Part shown: positions 29,154-39,035 of the stretch, one piece after another
Numbering within the stretch: the first letter of the stretch is position 1
How the letters are laid out: every line of letters starts with the position of its first letter
Source: Agarophyton chilense
Taxonomy: Eukaryota > Rhodophyta > Florideophyceae > Gracilariales > Gracilariaceae
Assembly (NCBI GenBank): GCA_030374765.1
Contig: JARGXX010000116.1
Coordinates: forward strand, 930,001 to 994,000
Direction: 5' to 3'
DNA length: 64,000 nt
Program-made: the position numbers and the translations under genes
The notes under the pieces: generated by a model
What the model saw: only the letters and a program-made list of their open reading frames with translations
Database searches by the model: none
What the model was told of the DNA's origin: nothing

Positions 29154-29684
29154 GACACCGCACGGTGGTGGGGACTGCGGGGCGTCAGAAAGTCGATGCT
29201 ACGACGCAACGGCACGCTTCGCACCGCCATGGCGCCACGCCCTTCGTCAAACCTGATTGCCGTCCGCTCGCGTCGCGCTGTCCGCCGTCAACATGCACTC
29301 GAATTGTTTATGCGCCGTTGGCGCTCTCCATGCACTTGGAATCCAAGTTGGTAAAGTACGAACGATACAACTCTCACTTTTTGGCTTACGCCTTTCTACT
29401 TATGTCGCCCGCTGTGCCCAAAAAATCTTCGCGTGGGGGCCGTGGCGCTGCATGCGTACGTGCGTGCGTGTGTCGCGTCGCGTCGCGTCTGCGCCGACGC
29501 GCGCCACGCACGTCTGTTGGCGCTGCTGCAAACTGTTGTGCGCTCGCTTTCTTCCCCACCTGTCCCTACCTACCTCCTGTCCATCTACTACCGTATCGCT
29601 CCGCACCGCTCCGCGCCGTATTGCCTTCGCCTCCCTTTCCCCCTTTCCTTTCGCCTCCCCTTCCTCTTCCCTTCCCCCTTCTCT

Positions 29685-29739
<55 letters not shown>

Positions 29740-29887
29740 CCGTCTTTCTTCCCGCTTCCACTCCACTCCGCTCCGCTCCTGCTGCCGCTCCTGCGCGAGC
29801 GGCCGCTTCTCCGCCCTTACCCTCCCCTTCCACTCCCCCCTCCCCCACCGACGTCGCCACGCCACTCCGCGCGCTACGCTCGCCGCC
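29154..29887. other. 5' region of GSK3 with a C53 tract
   Basis: Promoter/5' UTR of the kinase. A pyrimidine-rich leader from about 29560 contains C53 at 29686-29738. Long open frames here on both strands are artefacts of the homopolymer. Confidence 0.5.
29686..29738 (+). repeat. Poly-C tract (C53) in the GSK3 leader
   Basis: Uninterrupted C53 on the sense strand, 149 nt before the ATG at 29888, embedded in a CT-rich leader. Confidence 0.9.
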
Positions 29888-31078
29888 ATGCAGTCCAATC
29901 AGCCCGGCCAGCAACCGCCGCCCTCCGCCGCCAACCCGCCCTCGTCGCAGCAGCACGCGTACCCCGCCAATGCGCCCACGCGCCAACAGTCCGCCACCAC
30001 CCATCGTTCCTCCTCCGCCTCCTCCTCTGCTACCCCCAAGGAGTCCATCAGCTACAGCGCCGCTCGCGTCATCGGCAACGGCTCCTTCGGCGTCGTCTTT
30101 CAGGCAACCGTGCGCGAAACCGGCGAGACCGTTGCCATCAAGAAAGTTTTGCAGGACAAGCGCTATAAGAACCGCGAGTTGCAGATCATGCGCATGATTG
30201 ACCACACAAACGTCTGCCAACTCAAGCACTGCTTCTACTCCTCGGGTGACAAGCCTGATGAGGTTTATCTCAATCTCGTGCTCGAATTTGTCCCGGAAAC
30301 TGTCTACAGAATCTCCAAGCATTACTCCAAGGTCAAGACCCCCATCCCCACCATCTACATCAAGTTGTACATTTATCAGCTGTTGCGCGCTCTGGCCTAC
30401 ATCCACTCCTTGGGCATATGCCACCGTGACATCAAGCCGCAAAACCTGTTGCTTAACCCCACCACCCAGGTGCTCAAGTTGTGTGATTTCGGCTCCGCCA
30501 AGGTGCTTGTTCGCGAGGAACCCAACATCAGCTACATCTGCTCGCGTTATTACCGGGCTCCCGAACTCATCTTTGGCGCCACCGACTATCTGCCCGCCAT
30601 CGACGTGTGGTCAACCGGCTGCGTCATGGCCGAGCTCATGATGGGTCACCCGCTGTTCCCTGGAGAATCGGGTGTCGATCAGCTCGTCGAAATCATCAAG
30701 ATTTTGGGTACACCCACTAAGGAGGAAATCATGGCCATGAACCGCAACTACACAGAGTTCAAATTCCCCCAGATCAAGTCCATGTCCTGGACAAAGGTCT
30801 TCCGCCATCGCACCAGCACAGACGCCATTGATCTCGTCTCCAAGATGCTTCAGTACTCTCCCGCCATGAGGTTGAAACCGATGCAAGCTTTGGCACACCC
30901 TTACTTTGATGAGCTCCGCTCCACCACCTGCAAGTTACCAAATGGCAAACCGCTTCCGCCGCTGTTTAATTTCTCAAAACATGAGTTTCACCATGCTGCC
31001 GGTTGGGCTTCAAGTATTTTGCCGTCCACTGTTCACGAAGAGTTGCATAAAAAGTATGGCGATCCTGTTAGACAGTGA
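29888..31078 (+). CDS. GSK3: Glycogen synthase kinase 3 (shaggy-like)
   Basis: 396 residues from the ATG at 29888. A Q/P/S-rich N-terminus of ~50 residues precedes the kinase domain: glycine loop IGNGSFGVV, catalytic Lys in VAIKKVL (about residue 85), [16 protein letters not shown], and the activation-loop [12 protein letters not shown] with the autophosphorylated tyrosine diagnostic of GSK3. C-terminal 'HPYFDELR....[14 protein letters not shown]' is also GSK3-specific. Phosphorylates primed substrates in signalling and development. Single exon, full length. G+C falls along the gene back to the genome norm. Confidence 0.97.
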   Translation: MQSNQPGQQPPPSAANPPSSQQHAYPANAPTRQQSATTHRSSSASSSATPKESISYSAARVIGNGSFGVVFQATVRETGETVAIKKVLQDKRYKNRELQIMRMIDHTNVCQLKHCFYSSGDKPDEVYLNLVLEFVPETVYRISKHYSKVKTPIPTIYIKLYIYQLLRALAYIHSLGICHRDIKPQNLLLNPTTQVLKLCDFGSAKVLVREEPNISYICSRYYRAPELIFGATDYLPAIDVWSTGCVMAELMMGHPLFPGESGVDQLVEIIKILGTPTKEEIMAMNRNYTEFKFPQIKSMSWTKVFRHRTSTDAIDLVSKMLQYSPAMRLKPMQALAHPYFDELRSTTCKLPNGKPLPPLFNFSKHEFHHAAGWASSILPSTVHEELHKKYGDPVRQ

Positions 31079-32286
31079 GCCTCTACTACTTGCTCCATGT
31101 GCTGTACGTTCGTTTTGTTTTTTCCTTTTCCACTCAACCATTTTGCTCTGTCGCACTCAACCGCAGTCGTCTGACCCTTTCGCTTAGCACAGTAAATCGT
31201 AGTCGAGACAGGCCAGCAGTATATACAAGCCTACTAGAGCTAGCTTTTTTTTTTCTTTTTTTCGAAACGTAATTTGGTCCTCGTTTGTGTCCAGTGGTTG
31301 GCTTGTTTATCTTCTTGTTGACTCGTGCTCTAGCTCGCTAATTGTAGTTTGCTACTTCGGGATGGTCGTTATGCTTTTGGGCTTGTTTGCGTTTTGGTGG
31401 AATCGGATTTACGCCTGCTTGATTTAGGGTAAGCATGTTTGCTGCATGAGCACTGAAGGGGCTGGGCGACTTCTGGCTAGCTGCGAAGGTACATGGTGCG
31501 CAACTTGACTTGCATCTATTGTGTGACATGTCACGTTTCTTTCTTTGAAATCCATTGTAAAGCCGCCTCCTACCGCACAATATGCTTTGAGTACGGGTGC
31601 CTCGCTTCTTTTAACGGCATACGGGGCATGTGCTGTGTTTCTATGTGTGTATACCAGGCGCGCAAAGCAGCAAGTGTGCAGTACTGAGACAGAGAAAAAC
31701 TCATGTGCATCAATTCGGAGGCAATCCGTGCACCTTCTTGCTAATTAGCAAAAGCAATGTGGGGCTGACCATTTGTTGCCATTGACTAAAATAAGCGAGA
31801 GCGTCCGTCATGCTTGTTTCACACACACCATGGCAGCAGGCAATCAACAAAAAAGTTTGTCCGAACGCACCAAGGTCGAATCACAGCAAAGGTATAAAAA
31901 TTGATAGCGCTCTCTTGGCTCTTATGATAAGGTAGGAAAACGAAGCCCGGTCTCAAGTAGTCCAAGTAAGATGAGCAGGCAGCGCTACTGGACTGGGATC
32001 GCGCAGCACGCGCGCAGTGCCTGTGTACTACACAGTGTGTAGTGCACTTCAAATGTTTTCAATAAACACCGCCTTTCCACGTAAGAAAGATACCATCTGA
32101 CGGCCATTGCACGACGACAGGATCCCCATGTCTTCTTCCACAACCATGCCCAAAGGCTCCGAGACGCATCTTCCTCCTGCCTCGCGTCGCGCTACTCGTC
32201 TCGAAGCGCTCTTCCGGAGCTTCGAAACACGCCTCATTTCCGTGTGCAAACGGAATCAAGTTGCATACCACTTTCACGCCACCCAG
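31079..32286. other. Intergenic, 1.2 kb
   Basis: GSK3 3' flank and bL21m promoter, with a TATA-like GGTATAAAAA at 31891. The bL21m frame is open upstream from 32107 with an earlier ATG at 32128 that gives an acidic, unlikely presequence. No other gene is seen. Confidence 0.4.
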
Positions 32287-33108
32287 ATGTTGCGAACGGC
32301 GTGGCGCTCTCTTTTCTCAAGCGCGATCACCAACAACAGAAAAGTGCTGTGGTCAACGCCGTCGACGACGCCACCATTCTCCCAGATTCACACCACATCA
32401 TTTCTAGCGCAGCTCAGCCCGCTTTACTCTACGTTCGGTGGCCGTGGACGTCAAATCTGTTCTTCTGTGCATGTTTCAAATGAATACCACGCAGACGATC
32501 AGGAATCGATTCCCATTGAAAGCTCAGTGCAAATAGAAAGAGTTCCACTTCCGCCGGGGCTCAGCAATGATAAATTCGGGTTGTTTGAAGTGCTGGAAAG
32601 CAGTCAAGACTTGCGCCACGTCAAGGGAAGAAATGCAGTTGTGGGAATACATGGTCCTACCGAGCTGTGGCTTCCGAAGGGAATAGAGGGACACGGAGCA
32701 AGTGGCGGAATATGGGCTGCAATCGCAACGTCTGGCACGCAGTATAAAGTCATGAAAGGTGATGTGCTATACACAAACAGATACGCTGGGGAAGTGAACA
32801 CACAAATTGCGTTCGACTCGGTTTTAGCTATTGGCGCTTTCGACTGGACTTTGTTTGGACGTCCTGCTATTCGGCACGCCAAAGTGCTTGCTACTATTGA
32901 AGAACAGACGAAAAGTGCAAAAGTTATGGTGACCAAGTTCAAGAAGCGAAAAGGGTATTTGAAAAGAAAGGGCCATCGACAACCGATTACTAGATTTAGG
33001 ATTGACCAAATTGTTTACGAATGGCCGGATGCTGAAATGATCAGACCTTATGACGTCCCCTTCCATCCGAACAGACCGCCACTGCCAAACCATCGACGTC
33101 CGCTGTGA
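32287..33108 (+). CDS. MRPL21: Mitochondrial large-subunit ribosomal protein bL21
   Basis: 273 residues from the ATG at 32287, chosen because it begins with an amphipathic basic presequence (MLRTAWRSLFSSAITNNRK); an in-frame ATG at 32128 is the alternative. Residues ~145-260 match bL21: 'WAAIATSGTQYKVMKGDVLYT', a small barrel, then the RNA-binding 'FKKRKGYLKRKGHRQPITRFRIDQI' corresponding to the family's 'YKRRKNYRRKQGHRQ.YT...I'. It binds 23S-type rRNA of the mitochondrial ribosome. The N-terminal extension between presequence and bL21 core is longer than in bacteria. Confidence 0.88.
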   Translation: MLRTAWRSLFSSAITNNRKVLWSTPSTTPPFSQIHTTSFLAQLSPLYSTFGGRGRQICSSVHVSNEYHADDQESIPIESSVQIERVPLPPGLSNDKFGLFEVLESSQDLRHVKGRNAVVGIHGPTELWLPKGIEGHGASGGIWAAIATSGTQYKVMKGDVLYTNRYAGEVNTQIAFDSVLAIGAFDWTLFGRPAIRHAKVLATIEEQTKSAKVMVTKFKKRKGYLKRKGHRQPITRFRIDQIVYEWPDAEMIRPYDVPFHPNRPPLPNHRRPL

Positions 33109-33493
33109 GGCATTCTTTCCACATAATAATGCCACAGTAGTCTTGGCGTGTAATCGTTCAACAAGAGGCGCTATGCCTCAGCCAGGCCCAGTTCTCTGGC
33201 ACGTCGCGTGTATGCGCAATACGTGTACCAATCAAAGACGGGTGCACAGTTCGGGAATGTAAGTTCGCCACAGCTGTGAGTTATTTCGGCCCATGCTGCG
33301 GTCGCACGACAACACAGCCCGTGCCACTGTCCATCTGTGCGTCTAAGCAATTTCCGTTACTGAATCAAGCAAACGAGCCCCACTGCGTCGTAAAAACACA
33401 GCATGAACTCCTGAGCGCCCACCATTTCTGCTACTCTTTTCTCACTTGTTTCGGTGACGTATTCCCGAAAAGCGCCACTGAAACATATTAACC
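33109..33493. other. Intergenic, 385 bp
   Basis: Between bL21m and the channel gene; no feature recognised. Confidence 0.4.
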
Positions 33494-34378
33494 ATGGAAG
33501 AGGACACTCCTCTGCTCCCGTCTTCCAATTACGATGGAGACGACGCCCCAATTGAAGACAGCCCCATGTCCAAGTCATGGCGCGCAGTAGCATACGAAAA
33601 CGTCGAAGGAACTATTGATTCCCCTCTCGAATACTTCATTCTGCTTATTATCTTCTTCAACGTCGTTTTACTTGCCACCAGCACTCTCGTCGTGGATGAA
33701 AACTGTTTCGGCTCCAAATGCCTCCGTCTAGGCGACAAGTACGAATCCTTCTTCGAATTTGCCGAGGCTCTTTCCGTTTACATCTTTACTTTTGAATACG
33801 TTCTCCGTATCTGGGCGTGTGTAGAGAGCCCTTCTATCGGAGCAAAGGGCCCTTTGAAGGGACGTATCAGCTATGCCTTCAGCTTCTTTCCGATCATTGA
33901 TTTCCTTTCTATTGCACCGTACTGGTTTTTCATGATTATCGGTGGCGAGTCTCCTGATTTCACCACTGCCTTTCGAGTGTTCCGTCTCATCCGATTGCTC
34001 AAGGCGGACAAGTACCTTCGTGCTTTCTCGCTCTTAGGCAAGGTCCTGGCCGAAAACGCAACTCTCTTCATCGCATCTTCGTTCTACGCTTTGCTCATTT
34101 GGATCGTTAGTGCCACTGGATTGTACCTCGTCGAGATGGACAATCCTGCTCTTGGGAGACACTTCCAGTCTATTCCACAATCTCTGTTCCCGGTATTGCT
34201 CATGTTGACCGGAGAGTTTCCTCTCGCTGACTTTTCAGCATGGGGACAGGTGATTGCTGGTAGTATTGCTGTGATCGCCGTGGCCATTTTCGCTGTTCCG
34301 TCTGCGTTGCTGGCCTCAAGCTTTGTCAAAGCTATGCAGGAGTCAACTGGTCGCGAATTCACCGTCGAAGTTGGCTAA
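33494..34378 (+). CDS. Six-helix voltage-gated-type cation channel with atypical pore
   Basis: 294 residues from the ATG at 33494. Six hydrophobic helices are visible: S1 about 46-66, S2 88-108, S3 126-149, S4 160-178, S5 190-212 and S6 250-277. S4 (FRVFRLIRLLKADKYLRAF) carries six basic residues at every third position (161-176), a standard voltage sensor. The pore loop between S5 and S6 reads QSLFPVLLMLTGEFPLADFS. It lacks the potassium TVGYG filter; the acidic residue Glu241 may line the filter instead. Very short N- and C-termini. Family is ion_trans (PF00520); ion selectivity cannot be assigned. Confidence 0.8.
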   Translation: MEEDTPLLPSSNYDGDDAPIEDSPMSKSWRAVAYENVEGTIDSPLEYFILLIIFFNVVLLATSTLVVDENCFGSKCLRLGDKYESFFEFAEALSVYIFTFEYVLRIWACVESPSIGAKGPLKGRISYAFSFFPIIDFLSIAPYWFFMIIGGESPDFTTAFRVFRLIRLLKADKYLRAFSLLGKVLAENATLFIASSFYALLIWIVSATGLYLVEMDNPALGRHFQSIPQSLFPVLLMLTGEFPLADFSAWGQVIAGSIAVIAVAIFAVPSALLASSFVKAMQESTGREFTVEVG

Positions 34379-35155
34379 ACATCTATGGTTTTTGGTATGT
34401 ACATGCGTAAAGCGCTCAAACACAAGTCCATTGGTATGTAGGTTTACAGCTTCGTGCTCGGGAGATATTTTTGTTTCAGTACATTCCGACTTTAAACCTT
34501 GTAGAGGTTAGTGGCGTACCAGATTTTGTCGTGGAAAACGCATTAATAACTGATGGTTACACTTGCTAATGATTCTCATAAAGCCTTCACCCTCATTCTG
34601 AGAGCTCTGTACTGTAACTTTTTCGATTCCAAAACAAAGTCTTGGTTGACGGGCGCACAAGTAGAATGTAGAGGTATTCGAATCTTTTCCGAAGGGCCTA
34701 CCTACTTCACAACGTGCTCCGGTGAAGAGTTTATTGAAGTTGCGGTCGCAAAATTTGCTTCCTGTGGACTCGGTCGGTCAGCGGCCAAAGATAAACTTGA
34801 CTTGTACTAGTAGAACGCGAGCGTCATTCAACGGAATCGGAAGGTCCAAACATATTCTGCTGATGCTCTGGTCCATCTTTGCTCCACAGTCGAAGCCAGT
34901 AACTTTCGAATGTATTCTATGAAACTCTAAGGAGTCCATTGCATTGCTCGCGATGGGCCTTCCTCAGAAAAGCGTCAAAACTCCGTTTTCAATCACAGAC
35001 CAGGCGGATACGTTACACTGTTCCGTGCCTCTAACAATTGTCTAGCACGTACCTTCATTGATGCTGATGCTCGCTTTTTGACCATCGGAAGCCAAAAGCT
35101 GAACTGCGTTGAATTCAGAGTTGTGATTAGCGTACAACATTACGATTGCGAATGC
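34379..35155. other. Intergenic, one weak 85-codon frame
   Basis: An ATG frame at 34553-34810 (plus) has a mixed composition but no motif. Possible unrecognised exon; otherwise nothing. Confidence 0.3.
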
Positions 35156-35884
35156 TTATAAGCCTCTCTGCTCCAACCTCTTCTTCATCTCGAGCAAAAC
35201 ACTACCTGCCGCTCGCTCCGCAATAGTACCTTCCTTCCCTTTCCCTACATTGCCGTTCAGTGAGTCGTCCACGGTATCGCCTACACTTCGCTTACTACTT
35301 CCAACGCAGTCCTCCGTACAAAGTGCCCTCGTCTGCATGCCCAGATACAGAGCATCTCTAACATGCCCCGATACTTCAACTTCATCTGAAACAACGTCCT
35401 GTACACAGTCGTACAAACTCTCATCAACCTCTTCTAAATCCGCTTTCAACAACACATCAAAAATCCCATCACTAACCTCATCAAAAGAAGATCCACAGCG
35501 ATCACAAAAGCGTTTCAAACAGCCTTTCGCGCGACCCCGAAGTAAAATTCCACCTTTTTCCTTTGATGCAACCAGCCATACGGTCACGTCTTCATCTCCA
35601 GCGCGGTCTTCGAAGGGCATTTGAACCGCGTTCAAAGAGGTCACATGCTTGCTCCGAGAGCTTCTTCCTCTGTTTGTTCGCGCGCTTAGCACTTTGTATG
35701 AAAGAGTCAGCGAACGACTTGTTTCGTTCAGCTGTTGTGGAGTTGATGCCTTGTTCTTTATACATATATAGTGCGTTCTTGTCGAAGGGGATGGATGAAA
35801 TGTACGATTCTTCGGGCGTTTATGACTGAGCTTCGAACCCTGATTATATGTTTTAACGGGCAAAGATGCAACAAAAGCAGTCAT
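35156..35884 (-). CDS. Plastid YceD/DUF177-family rRNA accumulation protein
   Basis: 242 residues from the ATG at 35882-35884, chosen over upstream in-frame codons because it starts MTAFVASLPV, a red-algal-type transit peptide; ~70 basic residues follow. The core has 'GILLRGRAKGCLKRFCDRCGSSFDEVSDG', with the C-x2-C of DUF177, then the acidic 'LLKADLEEVDESLYDCVQDVV' strand-rich half. The C-terminal 'DALYLGMQTRALCTEDCVG' has a second cysteine pair as in YceD. Bacterial and plastid YceD proteins are needed for 23S rRNA accumulation. In bacteria yceD sits beside rpmF, but here it is a nuclear gene divergent from eS6. Confidence 0.78.
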   Translation of the reverse strand: MTAFVASLPVKTYNQGSKLSHKRPKNRTFHPSPSTRTHYICIKNKASTPQQLNETSRSLTLSYKVLSARTNRGRSSRSKHVTSLNAVQMPFEDRAGDEDVTVWLVASKEKGGILLRGRAKGCLKRFCDRCGSSFDEVSDGIFDVLLKADLEEVDESLYDCVQDVVSDEVEVSGHVRDALYLGMQTRALCTEDCVGSSKRSVGDTVDDSLNGNVGKGKEGTIAERAAGSVLLEMKKRLEQRGL

Positions 35885-36229
35885 TCTGCCGCGGGGGTAC
35901 GTTGAGCGCAGATTCATGCGACGACAATAATCATCCTGGAGTTGCAGATGATGTCTTCGTCTCGGGGCTGTGAGAAGGTGATCTGGATCACAGGCAATTG
36001 CAAAATTTCCATTGGAAATCTGAAAACTTTTTTTTAGATAACCAATAATCGTTTGCACACCAGGCGGACGTCGACGGCGGCGGCTAGCGGCGTCTTCAGC
36101 TTGGCGGATATTCACCTGTGCTCACACACAAATCCTCAATCCGCATTCGCCACCGCTGCCGTCAAGAAGAAGTCCCTCCGTTTTCGTCTCGGAAACAGGC
36201 AGCCGTGACGCTGTGATAACACAGGCAGG
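35885..36229. other. Divergent promoter, DUF177 / eS6
   Basis: 345 bp between two divergent translation-related genes; no clear TATA box or other element. Confidence 0.4.
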
Positions 36230-37174
36230 ATGAAGGTAAGCTCGCTTTCATATCACCTCTCCCGCGCATTGGCATCGCTATTGCCATACTCTTTACATCA
36301 TTCACAGACACAATTCAACAATAACGATCCAATATAAGATGCACGATCCATCCGCGTCTATATCCGATCATAAGCGCTCTGGCAAACGCTCTGACAATTC
36401 AACTATTTCCTTTACCACTTTTCGCCCATCCTCGTGAAACAGTTCAATCTTGCAGACCCACAGACGGGGGCCCAGAAGCAAATCGACATTGATGACGAAA
36501 AGAAACTCCAACACATCTACGATATGCGCCTCGCCCAGGAGATCAAAGGCGAAGATCTTGGCGATGAATACAAGGGCTACATCTTCAGGATCATGGGTGG
36601 TCAGGACAAGCAAGGTTTCGCCATGAAGCAGGGCGTTCTCTCCCCGAACCGTGTGCGTTTGCTTATGGACAAGGGCGTGTCAGGTTGTCGCGGATATGGC
36701 ATGCGAAAAGGTGAGCGCAAACGCAAGAGTGTGCGCGGTTGTATCATCTCGCATCAGATTGCAGTACTCAACCTTTTAGTCGTCAAGAACGGAGAAGCGC
36801 AGATCGCCGGTCTTTCGGACAGAACTCTCCCGCGCCGTCTCGGTCCGAAGCGTGCGTCGAAGATTCGAAAGTTGTTCAATCTTACTAAGAATGATGATGT
36901 TCGCAAGTATGTCATCCGTCGTGAGATTCCTGTCAAAGAGGGTGCTAAAGACGGGGCCAAACCCAAGTCCAAGGCGCCGAAGATTCAGAGACTTGTCACA
37001 CCGCTTACTATTCACCGCAAGCGTCGGAGGTTTGCGCTCAAGGTAGCAGCCATCAAGGCCTCGAAGGCTGCTGCTGCGGAATATGAGAAGCTCTTGGCAC
37101 AGCGAAGTGCGGAAGCTCGTGAGAGCCGCAAGACCTCGATTTCCAAAAGACGCTCGACTAAGGCCGAGCACTAA
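36230..37174 (+). CDS. RPS6: 40S ribosomal protein eS6, intron after codon 2
   Basis: Exons 36230-36235 (ATG AAG) and 36443-37174, 245 residues. The 207-nt intron starts GTAAGC and ends AACAG. The joined N-terminus MKFNLADPQTGAQKQIDIDD fits eS6 (human [20 protein letters not shown]), whereas reading through gives no ATG. Conserved blocks: GGQDKQGFAMKQGVL, GERKRKSVRGCI, RRLGPKRASKIRKLFNL, KAPKIQRLVTP. The C-terminal phospho-tail is short (SRKTSISKRRSTKAEH). Component of the small cytosolic ribosomal subunit and a classical S6-kinase target. Confidence 0.95.
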
Positions 37175-37750
37175 ATAATAAACCTGAGCGTCGTGGTGCT
37201 TCGCCCTTGCCCGATTTTTCTTCCACCTTTCTCGGGCAAGAGTTGAGACTCTGAATTAGGCGTTGCACTCATGTTTCCGCGAAAAATCGTTTACGCAGAC
37301 ACTTCAATGTTGGCAGGGAAGTTCAGTAGAATTACTAACGAAAGACAGACTAGCACAGTCCGACAGAGCGTGCTGCTTTGTGATGCGTTGAAGGGGGGAA
37401 ATGAAAACTTTAGGCTTTAGTCGCTATGAGTTGGGAAGCGAAGTAAACAAATTAAGCGAGTTTCTGTGTAATCGAATACGATTTCAAAAGTATCTTTGAC
37501 TTGGACAGTGCGAACAGAATGTTTGTGTTTGCGTAGTATTTCTTGCAACAACTCGAGGTTGTTCTGGGATTAAATGTGAATGTATGAGTTACCCTCTTCT
37601 TCGTTGTGAAGACCACTACACCTGTACCGAGAATCGCGAGCTATGTTGGATGTGTCTGGCTACCATTCTAATGGCGGTAACAGCAAAAGCACGTGACATT
37701 TTGCATGCTATTACAATGAAAGTCTGGTCAGTGCGATTTACGCACGGTTT
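37175..37750. other. Intergenic, eS6 3' flank
   Basis: Convergent region, no gene recognised. Confidence 0.4.
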
Positions 37751-38170
37751 TCAACTTCTATACGATACCGGTAAAACCTGCTTTCGTCGAAGCATTTTTG
37801 CTTTTCGCCACGAGTTGAATGCATCTTTCACCGAAGGGAATGCTGTCAGAACGGCTATGACAGCAAACAAAGATGCGGTCTGCCAACACGAAGTTGTTGC
37901 CTCTTCCATGTTACCTCGAAAGCCAAAGAAAGCGTAGCGTGTACTGAACAGAAACGACAAAATTGAAAAACTCAACGTTCCCAACAGACTGAGTGTCAAA
38001 AGCATGCCACGAAATGCACTCATGTTGGACGAAGGGGTTTCTTCGAGGGCAGGTTTCCGTCGCTCGGGTATGTTGTCCCCATTGGATTGAGATCTTTGAC
38101 GGATACCCGTTTGGGCGGATACGCGGCTGTGGTTTGTTTTCGCTGATGCACCACCGCTTCCTTCATGCAT
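37751..38170 (-). CDS. Hypothetical two-helix membrane protein
   Basis: 139 residues from the ATG at 38168-38170. A polar ~50-residue N-terminus rich in Q/S/R/E leads to two hydrophobic helices: MLLTLSLLGTLSFSILSFLF (about 56-75) and WQTASLFAVIAVLTAFPSV (about 95-113). A short basic tail follows (WRKAKMLRRKQ). The hairpin with short loop resembles small organellar membrane proteins, but no family is recognised. Coding status rests on length and the ATG. Confidence 0.5.
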   Translation of the reverse strand: MHEGSGGASAKTNHSRVSAQTGIRQRSQSNGDNIPERRKPALEETPSSNMSAFRGMLLTLSLLGTLSFSILSFLFSTRYAFFGFRGNMEEATTSCWQTASLFAVIAVLTAFPSVKDAFNSWRKAKMLRRKQVLPVSYRS

Positions 38171-39035
38171 TTGGGTCTGCTTGCCCAGAAACCAAGAGAA
38201 CTTGACTGTTGGACACTAGTAGGAACAGAAGCTTCAAACGACGTCGATGTGGAAAAGGCCACTGTCAAGTCAATCATCATGTGTCATAGTCAACATTAGA
38301 AGGGTAACTTTAATGGACATCCGAAAAGGGTTGAAGAACGGTCGGAGGCATTGCTAGCAAAACTCCGGCCATTTCATTTGACCACTTGGACCGGTTCCCT
38401 TGGTTGGTCCCTTTTGAAAGTCAGAAAATGAAAGCTGAAAGTTCGCAAATTTTCAAGTAAGTTCGATTGCCTCGCAAGTATTGCATGGCCTTGTCACGTT
38501 GCTGTTGGCGACACGTTCCGAGCTTGATCAGCATGCCACGTGTCGTGCATGTAAACCAACGTATGAGAAAATGGTTGTCCCGGGGGGCAAAACTCACCCC
38601 ACGCCGGTGTCCCGCTGGCCCAATGAGAAGTTGTAGCACTGAAATACCTTCGCGGTTGCTCACGACAACATCGCTCCTTCGGGTCCTTTTGAGGTGCCCC
38701 CTGTAGTATGCTGCGCACTAAAGCAATGTGAGCCCTTTTCGTTTGTACGCCCGAAATTAAGCTGCTTGTCCCTGCCTTGTTGCATCTGCCCGCTATTTCG
38801 CTTTGCTTTCCAACCACATTCCTCGCAACTACTGTCCTTGTCCAGACCTTTACGTCGGTTCACCACGCGCTTCCCGCACCAGTCTCTGCGCACTCGCAGA
38901 TTCGCTAACGCTTACTGCGTCACATCCCCCCCCCCCTTCCCCCTTTATTCACGACGTCCTGCCCGTTTCTCTCTTCCTAACTGAGGAGTCTTGCGTGTTG
39001 TTTAGTCACCTTTCGCTTCGTCCCTCTCGTTCATC
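38171..39035. other. Intergenic, cullin-3 5' region
   Basis: Only short frames. Ends in a pyrimidine-rich leader with C11 at 38926-38936, about 100 nt before the cullin ATG. Confidence 0.45.

Noticed and set aside
29588-30442. 284-codon minus-strand frame with a glycine run over the GSK3 start
   Set aside because: Shadow of the C53 tract and the antisense of the kinase.
18800-31000. Chimeric or contaminant contig segment
   Set aside because: GC changes gradually inside genes and the genes are ordinary eukaryotic ones with the same single-exon style.
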